DNA of 64,000 nucleotides from Opitutaceae bacterium (lineage in GTDB: Bacteria; Verrucomicrobiota; Verrucomicrobiia; Opitutales; Opitutaceae): contig JAUYAK010000010.1 of NCBI GenBank assembly GCA_030693515.1, positions 1 to 64,000 on the forward strand, written 5' to 3'. Of this stretch, positions 33,959 to 43,625 are shown piece after piece (positions within the stretch are counted from its first letter, which is position 1; each line of letters starts with the position of its first letter). The notes below the pieces were generated by a model. The model was not told where the DNA came from and searched no databases. It saw only the letters and a list, made by a program, of their open reading frames with translations. The position numbers and the translations under genes were made by a program.

Positions 33959-34840
33959 CTACTCGCCAAGCAGCCTCGCTATATTCCCGCCCAAGACATC
34001 GTCGCCCGCACTCGCCCCGCGCGCCTCGGTGATCAAGCGCGCCATGCGCGGCTGTGCGTCGAGCTGGGGATAAAGATTCAGCGGAAAATCCGATCCGAAG
34101 AGCACGCGGTCGTGCGGCACCGCAGACAGAAAACGCGTCCACACGTCCGCTCCGTAGAGCAGCGGTGAGGCGGCGGTGTCGTAGGAAACATTTCCCAACG
34201 CTCTCGCACTCGCATCGACCAGCGGCAGCAGCCCGCCCCAGTGCGCGAGCACGAACGTCGTCCGCGGCCAGGCGCGCGCGAGCCGCACGAAATCGTTCAA
34301 TGGCGTCTCGACCCGGCCGGGATAGGGGCGGCTCACGGGATCGGTTACGTGGAGATTCACGGGCATGGCCAATTCGCCCGCCAGTGCCAGCACCGCACCA
34401 AAGGTCCCGTCGTCGATCGAGTAGCCTTGGGAGTGCGGCGAGAGTTCGCCGATGCCCACCAGCCCTTCGTCGTGGGCGCGCCGCAGCTCGGCCAGCACGG
34501 TCTCACGCCCGGCGGCAGGATACAGCGTTGCAAACCCCGACAACCGATCCGGGTGCGCCTGCACACAGCCGGCATAGAATCGATTCTGCCAGGCGCAGGT
34601 CTCGGCCTTTTCCCAATACCAGCCGAGCAACACCGCGCGCGCCACGCCCGCGGCATCCATCTCGCGCAAGAGTTCATCGACCGACGGAAAGCTCTGCACC
34701 GCGCGCCCGTCGCGCCGGGTGCGCGTGCACAGCGCAGCCCAATGTGATTCACCGGCGTCCCTCGCCCAGCCCGCCGGATCGCGCGCGACCTCGGGCGGGT
34801 AGAGATGCACATGCGCGTCGATGATCACGGCAGGTGCCAC
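33959..34840 (-). CDS. Amidohydrolase_2 family metal-dependent hydrolase
   Basis: 293 aa, GTG start. IIDAHVHLYPPEVAR (HxH metal site, residues 9-11), GIGELSPHSQGYSI near 130, PVNLHVTDPVSRPYPG near 165, FVLAHWGGLLPL near 200, and LFGSDFPLNLYPQ near 255 (the SD motif of the last metal-binding Asp). This is a TIM-barrel hydrolase/decarboxylase family of mixed substrates. Its start is six bases downstream of the LolC/E permease stop, so it is the last gene of that minus-strand operon. Confidence 0.85.
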   Translation of the reverse strand: MAPAVIIDAHVHLYPPEVARDPAGWARDAGESHWAALCTRTRRDGRAVQSFPSVDELLREMDAAGVARAVLLGWYWEKAETCAWQNRFYAGCVQAHPDRLSGFATLYPAAGRETVLAELRRAHDEGLVGIGELSPHSQGYSIDDGTFGAVLALAGELAMPVNLHVTDPVSRPYPGRVETPLNDFVRLARAWPRTTFVLAHWGGLLPLVDASARALGNVSYDTAASPLLYGADVWTRFLSAVPHDRVLFGSDFPLNLYPQLDAQPRMARLITEARGASAGDDVLGGNIARLLGE

Positions 34841-34846
34841 GCAGAC

Positions 34847-36076
34847 CTATTCGCTCCGCAACGCCTCCACCGGCCGCAACCGCGCGGCGCGCCAGGCGGG
34901 CAGCAGGCCAGCGAGCGTCGAGAACACGATCGCCGCCACCACGGTGAAGATGAGGTCGCTCGGCAAGGTGTGCGCCGGCAAATCGGTGAACTGGTAGAAT
35001 TGCCGGAGTGTGTCCTGCCGGCCGAGAAGCCGGGCGATGCCCTGCACCAGTTCGTTGCGCACTGCGAGCACGCCGAAGCCGAGGCCGACACCCACCACTG
35101 TGCCCGCCGTGCCAATCACGAAGGCCTGGGCGCAAAAGCACAGCGCCACGTGCCGCGGCTGCGCGCCGAGTGCACCAAGCAGGCCGATCTCGCGGGTCTT
35201 GCGGACGACGGAGATGAGCAGCGAGCTCATCACGGAAAACGCCGCGATGATCACGATGAAGAGCAGCAGGAAGAAGTTGATCGTCTTCTCCAGGTTCAGC
35301 ACCCAGAGGAAACTTTCCCAGCTCTCCATCCAGGAAAAGGCCTGCGTGCCGGGCATCAGGACTTGGTTAATCCGCGCCACCGCGGCGGTCTCGTCCAGTC
35401 CGGGTTGCAGGCGCACGTTGATGCCGTGCACGCTCTGGCCGAGGCCATAGAGTTCCTGCGCTGCACGCAGCGATCCGTAGATCGTCGAGCTGTCGAGATG
35501 CTGGTGCCCGATCTCGAAAAGGCCGACGACGCGGAAGCGCCGCGGCAGGAAGATTTCGTCCGCCTTGAGTTTCTCAATGAGCAGCGGCGAGTAGATTTCG
35601 AGGGCGTCGCCCATCCTCACGTTGAGCTGCTGCGCCAACGCGATGCTCACAATCACCGACTCGTCGTCGAGTTCGCTGAAGAGGCCCATACGCACGAAGC
35701 GCTGGAGATTCGCGACTTTATCGACCGACTCCAAATCCACGCCGCGAAAAGCCGGAAACGCCGGCTGCCCGCTCGCCATCACCATCACCGGGCCCGCGAC
35801 ATAGGGTGTCGCCGCGGCCACGCCGGGCACCAGCCGCACTTTCGCCAGCAAACTCCCGCTATCGCTGATGGGAGCGCGCGATTTGATCTGCACCTCGCCC
35901 TCGGTCTGGACGATCATCTTGCGCAGTTCGTGGCCGAAGCCGCCCATCACGCTCGTCACGATCACGAGCACCATCACGCCCAGCGCCACACCCATCATCG
36001 AGATGATCGTGAAAAACGGAAAGCGCCGCCCGCTCGGAAAGAGCTGTTTCAGGGCGAGGTAGAAATACCAGGGCAT
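34847..36076 (-). CDS. LolC/LolE-type ABC transporter permease
   Basis: 409 aa. One N-terminal membrane helix (FFTIISMMGVALGVMVLVIV), a large periplasmic domain (about 45-265), and three C-terminal helices (INFFLLLFIVIIAAFSVMSS, FVIGTAGTVVGVGLGFGVLA, and DLIFTVVAAIVFSTLAGLLP), ending AARLRPVEALRSE. Topology and terminal motif match LolC/LolE, which releases lipoproteins from the inner membrane toward the outer membrane with the LolD ATPase. No ATPase gene is adjacent. It lies 106 bases after lysS, with a hairpin-rich spacer between. Confidence 0.88.
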   Translation of the reverse strand: MPWYFYLALKQLFPSGRRFPFFTIISMMGVALGVMVLVIVTSVMGGFGHELRKMIVQTEGEVQIKSRAPISDSGSLLAKVRLVPGVAAATPYVAGPVMVMASGQPAFPAFRGVDLESVDKVANLQRFVRMGLFSELDDESVIVSIALAQQLNVRMGDALEIYSPLLIEKLKADEIFLPRRFRVVGLFEIGHQHLDSSTIYGSLRAAQELYGLGQSVHGINVRLQPGLDETAAVARINQVLMPGTQAFSWMESWESFLWVLNLEKTINFFLLLFIVIIAAFSVMSSLLISVVRKTREIGLLGALGAQPRHVALCFCAQAFVIGTAGTVVGVGLGFGVLAVRNELVQGIARLLGRQDTLRQFYQFTDLPAHTLPSDLIFTVVAAIVFSTLAGLLPAWRAARLRPVEALRSE

Positions 36077-36182
36077 GGGCGGGAGAAAATTGGAAAGGTG
36101 GAAGGCGGGAAAGTGGGAAACTCAGAAAGTGCTGTCTGCGCCGTTTTCCAATTTCCCCAGTTTTCTACTTTCCAGTTTTCCT
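36077..36182. repeat. Hairpin-rich spacer between lysS and the LolC/E gene
   Basis: Left side gagaaaattggaaaggtgga then gggaaagtgggaaactcaga; right side gttttccaatttccccagtt and ctactttccagttttccttc. The two sides are largely complementary (GAAAATTGGAAA with TTTTCCAATTT; GGAAAGT.. with ACTTTCC). It shares its words with the spacer at 14400-14516, so both are copies of one intergenic hairpin family. Confidence 0.65.
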
Positions 36183-37667
36183 TCACGCTCCCGGCCTGAG
36201 CTGCGGGAAGAGGATCACGTCGCGGATGCTCTCGGCGCCGGTGAGGAGGATGCAAAGGCGATCGATGCCCACGCCCATGCCGCCGGCGGGCGGCATGCCG
36301 TGCTCGAGGGCGAGGAGGAAGTCGTGGTCGATGTTCTGTTTCTCCTCGCCGGCCTGCGCCTCGAACATCTGACGCTGCACGTCGGGATCGTTCTGCTCGG
36401 AGTAAGCGGGCGCGACTTCCATGCCGCCGATGGTCAGCTCGAAGACATCGATGGTCGTCGGGTCGTCCGCCGTGATCTTGGCGAGCGGACACAACTCTTT
36501 GGGGAGGTGCGTGACAAAGGTCGGCTGGATCAGCGTGGGCTCGATCTGCTTGGAGAAAATCTCGTTGGTGATCTCAAACTCCTCCCAGGCTGGGTTGATG
36601 CTGAGGCCCATTGCCTCGGCTTTGGCGATCTTGTCGGCCTTGCTGCGGGCGAACCAGTCGGCGTCGCCCGTGGCTTCGCGGATGAGATCCTTGTATTTCA
36701 CCTCGCGCCATTCGCCGCCGAAGTCGATCTCCTGGCCACTCGCGGCGTGCATGATCTTGAGCGAGCCATCAGCAGGCTTGATCACGTCACGCACGAGCGT
36801 CGTCAGCATATCGCGGATGAGGGTCATCATGCCGCGGTAGTCGCTGTAGGCTTGGTAAACCTCGAGCATGGTAAACTCGGGATTGTGCCGGCGGGAGACG
36901 CCCTCGTTGCGGAAGATGCGGCCGATCTCGAAGACGCGGTCGAAGCCGCCCACGAGCATGCGCTTCAGCCGCAGCTCGGTCGCGATGCGCAGGACGAAGT
37001 CGGCGTTGAGTGCATTGTGGTGGGTCTTGAAGGGCCGCGCCGCCGCGCCGCCGGCCGTCGCCTCCAGCACCGGCGTCTCGACTTCAATGAAGCTCTGCGC
37101 TTCGAGAAACCGGCGGATGTGCGAGACGATGCGCGAACGCGTCATCAACCGCGCGCGCGATTCGGCGTTCATGATCACGTCGAGGTAGCGCTGGCGGTAG
37201 ATAATCTCGGGGTCGCTGAGGCCGTGGAATTTTTCAGGGAGCGGCCGCAGCGCCTTGCACACGAGCGTGAAGGCATCGACGCGCACGGTGATCTCGCCGG
37301 TCTTGGTTTTGAAGAGCGCGCCGGTGACGCCGATGATGTCGCCGAGGTCGAGCGACTTCTTGAAGACGCCGTAGCGCTCCTCGCCGAGCACATCCCGGCG
37401 GAAGTAGAGCTGAATCGGCCCCTGCTGATCCTGAATCTTCACGAACGAGCTGCCGCCTTGCACGCGGAACGTCACGAGCCGGCCGGCGACCGTCACGACC
37501 TGGGCGTAGTCCTGGCCCTCCACGTAGAGCGCCTTGGCGTCGGCCGAGAAATGCGTGGGCGTGACGTTGGCGCGAAAGGGATCGAAGCCCGCGGCCCGCA
37601 GTTCGGCGAGCTTCTGCCGCCGGACTGCGTGTTGATCGTGGGAGATGTCGGAGTGGAGGTCGCTCAT
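36183..37667 (-). CDS. lysS: Lysyl-tRNA synthetase, class II
   Basis: 494 aa. N-terminal OB fold (about 55-150), then the class II core: motif 2 FRNEGVSRRHNPEFTMLEVY near residue 255 and motif 3 GMGVGIDRLCILLTG near 465. The ATP/Lys loop before motif 3 reads GGMEVAPAYSEQNDPDVQRQ, a variant of the usual GGREIxNAYTELNDP. It charges tRNA-Lys. Upstream is the sialate esterase gene with a 97-base gap, so a promoter for lysS probably lies there. Confidence 0.95.
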   Translation of the reverse strand: MSDLHSDISHDQHAVRRQKLAELRAAGFDPFRANVTPTHFSADAKALYVEGQDYAQVVTVAGRLVTFRVQGGSSFVKIQDQQGPIQLYFRRDVLGEERYGVFKKSLDLGDIIGVTGALFKTKTGEITVRVDAFTLVCKALRPLPEKFHGLSDPEIIYRQRYLDVIMNAESRARLMTRSRIVSHIRRFLEAQSFIEVETPVLEATAGGAAARPFKTHHNALNADFVLRIATELRLKRMLVGGFDRVFEIGRIFRNEGVSRRHNPEFTMLEVYQAYSDYRGMMTLIRDMLTTLVRDVIKPADGSLKIMHAASGQEIDFGGEWREVKYKDLIREATGDADWFARSKADKIAKAEAMGLSINPAWEEFEITNEIFSKQIEPTLIQPTFVTHLPKELCPLAKITADDPTTIDVFELTIGGMEVAPAYSEQNDPDVQRQMFEAQAGEEKQNIDHDFLLALEHGMPPAGGMGVGIDRLCILLTGAESIRDVILFPQLRPGA

Positions 37668-37764
37668 GGGACGTGATCGGGCACCGTGGCGCGGGAGCGC
37701 ACACGGGGCAAACGGAAACTCGGGCCGCGGCGACCGCGTCGCTCGCCGCCCAGGAGCAGGTGAC

Positions 37765-39324
37765 TTACTTCTTGGCGACGGCCGGCTTCGGCTTGGTCGT
37801 CATGTCGAAGTCGTCCGTGCGGAAGGGCGTCACGGGGAGGCCGTCGGCGGAGAAGAGATTGCAGACCGGATTATCGGCCCACGCGTAGCGCACGGCGATC
37901 GGCGCGGCGACGTGATCGCTGGTGACCTCGACCTTGTCCGGGCCGACGATCTTGCCGGTGGCCCAGTGCCATTTACGGTCCTCTCCACAAACGGCGAAGC
38001 CGCGCGCCTCGGTGACGTCAAACGCGCGCAGTGTGCTGCCGAAGCAATCGAGCGTGACGGTCGCTTTGTTGCCGTCGAACTGGACGGACTCGCGCTTATA
38101 CTCGGGGCTACGGTAGGGGAACTTCAGTCCGTAGTCCTTCACGAGCGCCCAGCGCACGAGACGGGAGGCGACGTCGTATTTGTTGCGCGGGTGGATGTCG
38201 CGGCCCTCGCCGATGTCGATGATGACCGCCTGGCCGGTGTTGGGGAGGCGGAGGGTCTTGGTCTGCGTCTCGCGCAATTCGGCCCAGGCGCTCTCACCGG
38301 GCGCTGATTTCTCGGCCATGTAGTCGGCCAGCTGCACCCAGTAGAACGAAAAATCCCCCTGCCCCTGCTCCCTGCGCCATTGCTCGATCAGGAAGGGAAA
38401 GAGATCGGCATGCTCGTAAGCGCGGCCAGCGTTGGACTCGCCCTGATACCAGATGACACCCTTGATGCCGTAGCCGAGCGTGGGATGGACGACGCCGGCG
38501 AAGATGTTTCCGGGGCGCGCATTGCCCGTGAGCCAAGCGGCGGGATTGACGGGCGCCTTGGTCTTGGCGGCCTTGGCTTTCGCGACGGCTTCCTGCCAGC
38601 GCGCCTCGTTTTCTGCTTTGCTTTGCGGTGAGAGCAAGTCGGCTTCGCGTTTGCGGGTGGTCTCCATCAACGCAGCGAAGCGCGGCTCGCGCTCGATGGT
38701 CTCCCGGCGCACCCACGCCTCGGCGGCCGAACCGCCCCAGGCGTTGTCGATCAGGCCGACGGGCACATCGAGGATGTCGTGCAGGTAGCGGCCGTAGATA
38801 TAACCTATGGCGGAGAAATCCTTCGCGTTGGCCGGATTGGCGACCTCCCACTGGCCGCGAAAATCGCTCTTCAATTCCTGCGTGCCCACCTGTGGCACGG
38901 AGATGATGCGGAGGTGCGGTCGGCGCGCGCCCGCGCCCTCGATGTCGCCCGTGTAGGTCTGGCCGAGCGACCACTGCATGTTGGACTGGCCGGAGCACAT
39001 CCAGACTTCGCCGATGAGCACATCCTTGATTTCGCGCGTCGCGGTGCCGGCCGAAATGGTGAGGGTCTGCGCAGCTTTGTTGGCAGGGAGCGCGGCGAGC
39101 TTCACCAGCCACTTGCCATCGCTGCCCGCCGTGGCGCTCTGCGACTGGCCGGCAAACGTGACGGTGACCTTGGTGCCGGGCGTGTCCCAGCCCCAGATGG
39201 GGTTGGCCTGCTTCTGTTGCAGCACCATGTGATCGCCGATGACGGCAGGGAGCTTGAGCTCGGCGTGCAGCGCAGGCGTGAGCGTAAGACTGAGGACCAG
39301 AAGGGACCGGGATATGAGTTTCAT
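37765..39324 (-). CDS. Sialate O-acetylesterase (SGNH-type)
   Basis: 519 aa from the ATG at 39324, which starts a clear signal peptide (MKLISRSLLVLSLTLTPALHA). ELKLPAVIGDHMVLQQ and NPIWGWDTPGTKVTVTFAGQ are typical openings of the family, and EVWMCSGQSNMQWSLGQT holds the nucleophile Ser (GQSNM). GVIWYQGESNAGR is the second conserved block. It removes O-acetyl groups from sialic acid or, more broadly, from plant glycans. Secreted enzyme consistent with carbohydrate degradation elsewhere in the window. Confidence 0.9.
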   Translation of the reverse strand: MKLISRSLLVLSLTLTPALHAELKLPAVIGDHMVLQQKQANPIWGWDTPGTKVTVTFAGQSQSATAGSDGKWLVKLAALPANKAAQTLTISAGTATREIKDVLIGEVWMCSGQSNMQWSLGQTYTGDIEGAGARRPHLRIISVPQVGTQELKSDFRGQWEVANPANAKDFSAIGYIYGRYLHDILDVPVGLIDNAWGGSAAEAWVRRETIEREPRFAALMETTRKREADLLSPQSKAENEARWQEAVAKAKAAKTKAPVNPAAWLTGNARPGNIFAGVVHPTLGYGIKGVIWYQGESNAGRAYEHADLFPFLIEQWRREQGQGDFSFYWVQLADYMAEKSAPGESAWAELRETQTKTLRLPNTGQAVIIDIGEGRDIHPRNKYDVASRLVRWALVKDYGLKFPYRSPEYKRESVQFDGNKATVTLDCFGSTLRAFDVTEARGFAVCGEDRKWHWATGKIVGPDKVEVTSDHVAAPIAVRYAWADNPVCNLFSADGLPVTPFRTDDFDMTTKPKPAVAKK

Positions 39325-39452
39325 GGGGAAATGAAGACGCGGAGTTGTTGGCCGGCTGCCGCGGCAAACGCAACCGCCTCGTTGCAACCTCCGAACGAAA
39401 GACGCTCGCTGCTTGCGGCGGCCCCGCCTGCTCGCCAGCTTCACCCCCAATC

Positions 39453-40310
39453 ATGAGCGGTTACGGTTATTCCGAAGATCACGAGCCTGTCACCCATTGG
39501 CGCGGCCACCCGGTGTATGCCTCCTATCTGGTGGTGATCGTTTTTAGCGTGCTCATGGTCGTAACCGCGGTCCTGGGCAACACCGCCAACCGCCTCGTCA
39601 CCTGGCTCGCGTTCGACAGCACTCAGGTTCTCTCCGGTGAAGTCTGGCGGCTCGCGACCTACGGTCTCTTCAACTGGCCGAGCCTCTGGTTCGCGATCGA
39701 CATGCTGATGCTGTGGTGGTTCGGCCGTGAGTTGGAGCGCAGCTTTGGGCGCCGGCTCTACGGCTGGCTCTACGGTGGCATCTACCTTTTGCCCGCCTTC
39801 GCGCTCACACTCATTGGCCTGCTCCAGCCCCAAGTGCGCTTCGGCCAACCGGGGGCGCTCGCGCTCTTCATTGCCTTTGCGACCCAATATCCGAGCGCGC
39901 CGGTGTTCTTCATGCTCATGGCCAAGTGGGCCGCGCTCATCCTCGTCGGTCTCTATTCGGTGATGGCCCTCGCCGCGCGCGACTGGACGTCGCTCACGAT
40001 CCTCTGGACGACGTGCGGCTACGCACATCTGTTCGTGCGGCATCAGCAAGGCACCTTCACCCTGCCGTCATTCACACTTTTCAAGCGCCAGCCCAAGCTC
40101 CGCGCGCTCCCTGATCTGCCGAGAAAAAAATCGTCCGCCAGCCCGCCCCCCTCCGCGCCCGCTGCGCCGGAAGATTCCTCCATGGCCGAGGTCGACGCGC
40201 TGCTCGACAAGATCGCCACCTCCGGCATCGGGAGTCTGACCCCGAAAGAACGCGCCAAACTCGAGGCCGCCCGCGCCGACTTGCTGCGGAAGCAGGCCGA
40301 GCGGCGCTGA
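39453..40310 (+). CDS. Rhomboid-like membrane protein, probably inactive
   Basis: 285 aa from the ATG at 39453 (MSGYGYSEDHEPV). Six or so hydrophobic segments, with a rhomboid-like layout: EVWRLATYGLFNWPS and GRELERSFGRRLYGWLY match the region before the active site. The catalytic GxSG position reads GQPGALALFI, so the nucleophile Ser is missing; the His helix reads CGYAHLFVRH. A conserved C-terminal tail (VDALLDKIATSGIGSLTPKE) resembles the DUF6576-type segment found in many rhomboids. Best described as a rhomboid pseudoprotease; this is a judgement from visible motifs. Confidence 0.65.
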   Translation: MSGYGYSEDHEPVTHWRGHPVYASYLVVIVFSVLMVVTAVLGNTANRLVTWLAFDSTQVLSGEVWRLATYGLFNWPSLWFAIDMLMLWWFGRELERSFGRRLYGWLYGGIYLLPAFALTLIGLLQPQVRFGQPGALALFIAFATQYPSAPVFFMLMAKWAALILVGLYSVMALAARDWTSLTILWTTCGYAHLFVRHQQGTFTLPSFTLFKRQPKLRALPDLPRKKSSASPPPSAPAAPEDSSMAEVDALLDKIATSGIGSLTPKERAKLEAARADLLRKQAERR

Positions 40311-40323
40311 CTCGCTTTCCCCC

Positions 40324-41313
40324 ATGCCCCACTCCACCACCCTCTCGCGCCGCGACTTCATTGCCGGCACCGCCGCCGCCGCCCTCACCGCGCCTCTGCT
40401 GCGCGCCGCGCCCGCACCCGAGCCGATCATCGACATCCACCAGCACACGAACTACGGCGGTCCCCGCGACGCCAAGCAGGGCTGGAAGCAAATCGGACCC
40501 GCCCGATCCGACGCCGAGCTCGTCGCGCACCAGCGCGCCCTCGGCATCACGACCACGATTCTGCTGCCGGCGGGCCGGCCGATGTTCACGCCCTCCACGC
40601 TCAACGGCCAGGCCAACGGCCTCGACACCACCTGCCATGGCAACGAATCCTGCCTCGCGATCGCCAAGCAATACCCCGGCGAGTTCGTGTTCGCCGCCAA
40701 CGATGTCCCCGATGCCGACGGCGCGGCCGATGTGATCGAGAAATACCTGAAGCTGGGGGCCGTGATGATCGCCGAGCAGAAATTCGGCGTGCAGTGCGAC
40801 TCGCCCGAGATGCAGCGGCTCTTCGAGCTCGCCGCCGCCTACCGCGTGCCGATCCTCATGCACTGGCAGGCGGGCAGCTACAATCTTGGCTACGATCGTT
40901 TCCACCGGATGCTCGCAAAATACCCGAGGACAAATTTCATCGGCCACGCGCAGACCTTCTGGGCCAATATCGACAAGGCCAACGTGGACAATCCCAAGGC
41001 GCTCTATCCCGAGGGCAAGGTCACGCCCGGGGGCCTCACCGATCGCTACTTGGCGGACTACCCGAACTTCTACGGCGATCTTTCCGCCGGTTCAGGCGAG
41101 CGGGCCTTCAAGCGCGACCCCGAGCAGGCGCGCGGCTTCCTGGCCCGGCATCAGGACAAGCTCCTCTACGGCAGCGACTGCAGCGACAAGCTTGGCGTGC
41201 CCGCCGTCTGCTCCGGCATCCGCCAGATTGCGCAGATCCGCCAGTGGGCTCCGAACAAGGCCGCCGAGCGAAAGATGCTCTACGAAAACTCGCGGAAATT
41301 GTTCCGGCTCTGA
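40324..41313 (+). CDS. Tat-exported amidohydrolase
   Basis: 329 aa. Twin-arginine signal LSRRDFIAGTAAAALTAPLL, so export of a folded, metal-loaded enzyme is likely. PIIDIHQHTNYGG gives the HxH metal site; YRVPILMHWQAGSY, NFIGHAQTFWANI and LLYGSDCSDKLG are the later His and Asp sites of the Amidohydrolase_2 family. Substrate unknown. Lies 13 bases after the rhomboid-like gene and ends in a convergent hairpin region with yicC. Confidence 0.82.
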   Translation: MPHSTTLSRRDFIAGTAAAALTAPLLRAAPAPEPIIDIHQHTNYGGPRDAKQGWKQIGPARSDAELVAHQRALGITTTILLPAGRPMFTPSTLNGQANGLDTTCHGNESCLAIAKQYPGEFVFAANDVPDADGAADVIEKYLKLGAVMIAEQKFGVQCDSPEMQRLFELAAAYRVPILMHWQAGSYNLGYDRFHRMLAKYPRTNFIGHAQTFWANIDKANVDNPKALYPEGKVTPGGLTDRYLADYPNFYGDLSAGSGERAFKRDPEQARGFLARHQDKLLYGSDCSDKLGVPAVCSGIRQIAQIRQWAPNKAAERKMLYENSRKLFRL

Positions 41314-41324
41314 CTCCGCGGTAG

Positions 41325-41380
41325 GGCCTCAGCTTGCTGAGGCCTTCCAAGCTCACGATCGGCCTGACCAAGGTCAGGCC
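41325..41380. repeat. Twin hairpins between convergent genes
   Basis: GGCCTCAGCTTGCTGAGGCC (41325-41344) and GGCCTGACCAAGGTCAGGCC (41361-41380) are two perfect palindromes with 8-base stems and 4-base loops, separated by 16 bases. They sit between the amidohydrolase and yicC stops. No T-run follows, so termination would be Rho-assisted, or this is a REP-like pair. Confidence 0.75.
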
Positions 41381-41392
41381 CTGCGAGAAATT

Positions 41393-42265
41393 TCACTCCA
41401 CGTTGGCGATCTGCTCGCGCACGCGTTCGAGTTCGTTCTTCAGCTCGATGACCGCGCGCGCGATGATCACATCGTTGGCCTTGCTGCCGATGGTATTCAC
41501 CTCGCGGCCGATTTCTTGAAGAATGAACTCCGCCTTGCGCCCGATCTCGCCGTCGGATTTCAGCAGCGCGCCGAACTGCCCGAGGTGGCTGCGCAGCCGC
41601 GTCAGTTCCTCCGTCACGTCGCAGCGATCCGCAAAAAGCGCGATTTCGCGCAGCACGCGTTCGTCGTCGAGGTTGAGTTCGAGGCCGGCCTCGCGAAGCC
41701 GCTTCGTCAGCATCTCACGGTAGTTCCGCGGCACCTCAGGCGCGCGCGCGGCCACCGCCTCGACGTGGCGCGCCAAGGTCTCGGCCCGCGTCGTGAAATC
41801 GACGAGCAGGGTCTCGCCCTCCTTGGCGCGCATCGCCGCAAACGCGCGCAGCGCAGCCTCCAGCGTGGTGAGCACGACGGTCTCGACGGCCTCGGCGGAC
41901 GGAAACGCGCTGCTGCGCTTCTGGGCGCTGGCCACTTGCCAGAGCAATTCCGCGGTCGGCTTCCATTCGATGCCTTGCCGCGTCGCCAAGTCCTTCAACC
42001 GGACAAACGCCTCAGTCGCGGCCACTTCATCCCACGTCACAGTCTGGCCTGATTTATCCCCGGTCACCTCGATATCGACGTGCACCTTGCCCCGGGCGGC
42101 ATGGCGGCGCACGCGCTCGCCAATGGCGGGCTCAAGGCTCTCCCACTCCTCGGGCAGGCCGATGGTCAGATCGAGGGTCTTCCGGTTGACCGAACTGACG
42201 ACCACCGTGAGCGAGAAATGCTCAATCGCCGCTGTCGCGCGGCCGTAGCCGGTCATGCTCCTCAT
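41393..42265 (-). CDS. yicC: YicC/YloC family endoribonuclease
   Basis: 290 aa. [10 protein letters not shown] at the start, [18 protein letters not shown] near residue 25, and a conserved C-terminal block ([40 protein letters not shown]) are the family's signature; the two ends are the conserved YicC_N and DUF1732 parts. Members are RNases that act on small RNAs or tRNA-like targets. The ATG overlaps the trpB stop as ATGA, so it is translated together with trpB. An alternative start three codons later (MTGYGRA) is possible. Confidence 0.92.
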   Translation of the reverse strand: MRSMTGYGRATAAIEHFSLTVVVSSVNRKTLDLTIGLPEEWESLEPAIGERVRRHAARGKVHVDIEVTGDKSGQTVTWDEVAATEAFVRLKDLATRQGIEWKPTAELLWQVASAQKRSSAFPSAEAVETVVLTTLEAALRAFAAMRAKEGETLLVDFTTRAETLARHVEAVAARAPEVPRNYREMLTKRLREAGLELNLDDERVLREIALFADRCDVTEELTRLRSHLGQFGALLKSDGEIGRKAEFILQEIGREVNTIGSKANDVIIARAVIELKNELERVREQIANVE

Positions 42266-43488
42266 AGCTTCACTCCCAGAATCTTCGCCACCTGGTTCAC
42301 ATCCTTGTCGCCGCGCCCACTGAGGTTGATCACGAGCACCTCATCCTTGCGCATCGCCTTGGCGCGCTTGAAACCGTGCACAAGGGCGTGCGTGCTTTCG
42401 AGGGCGGGGATGATGCCCTCGAGCCGCGAGCAGAGTTGGAAGGCCTCCATCACCTCGTCGTCGCATGCGTAGGCGAAACTGATGCGGTTGCGATCGCGAT
42501 AAAACGCGTGTTCCGGCCCGATGGCCGCGTAGTCGAGTCCGGCGCTCACAGAATGCGTCAGCTCGATCTGCCCGTCCTCGTCCTGAAGAATGTAGGTCTT
42601 GCAGCCCTGCAGCACGCCGAGCTTGCCGCCCTCAAACCGCGCCGCGTGATCGCCGCGCTTGATGCCGCGGCCGCCAGCTTCGACGCCGATGAGGCGCACG
42701 CCGGGCTCCTCCAGAAATTCGAAGAAAAAACCGATCGCATTGGAGCCGCCGCCCACGCAGGCAATCATCTCGTCGGGCAGGCGGCCCTCGCGCGCAAGGA
42801 TCTGCTCGCGCACCTCGCGCCCGATCACGCGGTGAAAATCGCGCACCATCATCGGATAGGGGTGCGAGCCGAGCGCGGAGCCGAGGATGTAGTGCGTGCC
42901 GCGGACGTTGGTCACCCAGTCGCGCATGGCCTCGTTGATCGCCTCCTTGAGCGTCTTCTGGCCGGCTTCGACGCCGATGACTTTGGCGCCCATGAGCCGC
43001 ATGCGAAACACGTTCAGCGCCTGCCGCTCCATGTCCACGGCCCCCATGTAAACGGTGCAATCGAGGCCGAACTTCGCGCACACCGCCGCGGTCGCCACGC
43101 CGTGCTGCCCCGCACCCGTCTCCGCGATGACGCGCTTTTTGCCCATGCGGCGGGCGAGCAACGCCTGGCCGAGGGCGTTGTTGATCTTGTGCGCGCCGGT
43201 GTGGAGGAGGTCCTCGCGCTTCAGGTAAATCTTCGCGCCGCCGCAGTGCTGCGTGAGGCGTTCGGCGAAATACAGCTCGGTGGGACGGCCCGCGAATTCC
43301 TTCAGGTGGTGGCGCAGCTCCGCTTGGAATTTTGGGTCGTCGCGCGCCACTTCGTAGGCGGCGGCGAGTTCCGAGAGCGCGGTCATCAGCGTCTCCGGCA
43401 CAAACACGCCGCCATAACGGCCAAAATGCCCGCCCGAGTCGGGCAGAGACAGACGGTCAGGAGAAGAGGTAGTCGCGACGCTAGACAT
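42262..43488 (-). CDS. trpB: Tryptophan synthase, beta chain
   Basis: 408 aa. [19 protein letters not shown] at the start, [20 protein letters not shown] with the PLP-binding Lys (HKINN), [20 protein letters not shown], and [20 protein letters not shown] for the phosphate loop. Makes tryptophan from indole and serine. No other trp gene is adjacent, so it is a solo copy paired with yicC. A strong intrinsic terminator 60 bases upstream insulates it from the gene fragment beyond. Confidence 0.95.
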   Translation of the reverse strand: MSSVATTSSPDRLSLPDSGGHFGRYGGVFVPETLMTALSELAAAYEVARDDPKFQAELRHHLKEFAGRPTELYFAERLTQHCGGAKIYLKREDLLHTGAHKINNALGQALLARRMGKKRVIAETGAGQHGVATAAVCAKFGLDCTVYMGAVDMERQALNVFRMRLMGAKVIGVEAGQKTLKEAINEAMRDWVTNVRGTHYILGSALGSHPYPMMVRDFHRVIGREVREQILAREGRLPDEMIACVGGGSNAIGFFFEFLEEPGVRLIGVEAGGRGIKRGDHAARFEGGKLGVLQGCKTYILQDEDGQIELTHSVSAGLDYAAIGPEHAFYRDRNRISFAYACDDEVMEAFQLCSRLEGIIPALESTHALVHGFKRAKAMRKDEVLVINLSGRGDKDVNQVAKILGVKL

Positions 43489-43547
43489 TCGAACGACACT
43501 GAGTGGGTTCGAAGCACCGAATCAAACCGTATCCGATTGGACGCTCG

Positions 43548-43578
43548 AAAAAAAAGGGCACGGACTTGGTCCGTGCCC
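43548..43578 (-). terminator. Strong intrinsic terminator upstream of trpB
   Basis: On the minus strand GGGCACGGAC TTG/CAA GTCCGTGCCC is a perfect 10-bp GC stem with a 3-base loop, followed immediately by eight T. It ends transcription coming from the VPDSG-tail fragment (43626-43859) and forces trpB to have its own promoter in the 60 bases between. Confidence 0.9.
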
Positions 43579-43625
43579 CCAGAGGAGAGAAGTGAAGCTA
43601 TGTGCGTCTCGTAACGCTCGGCGCA

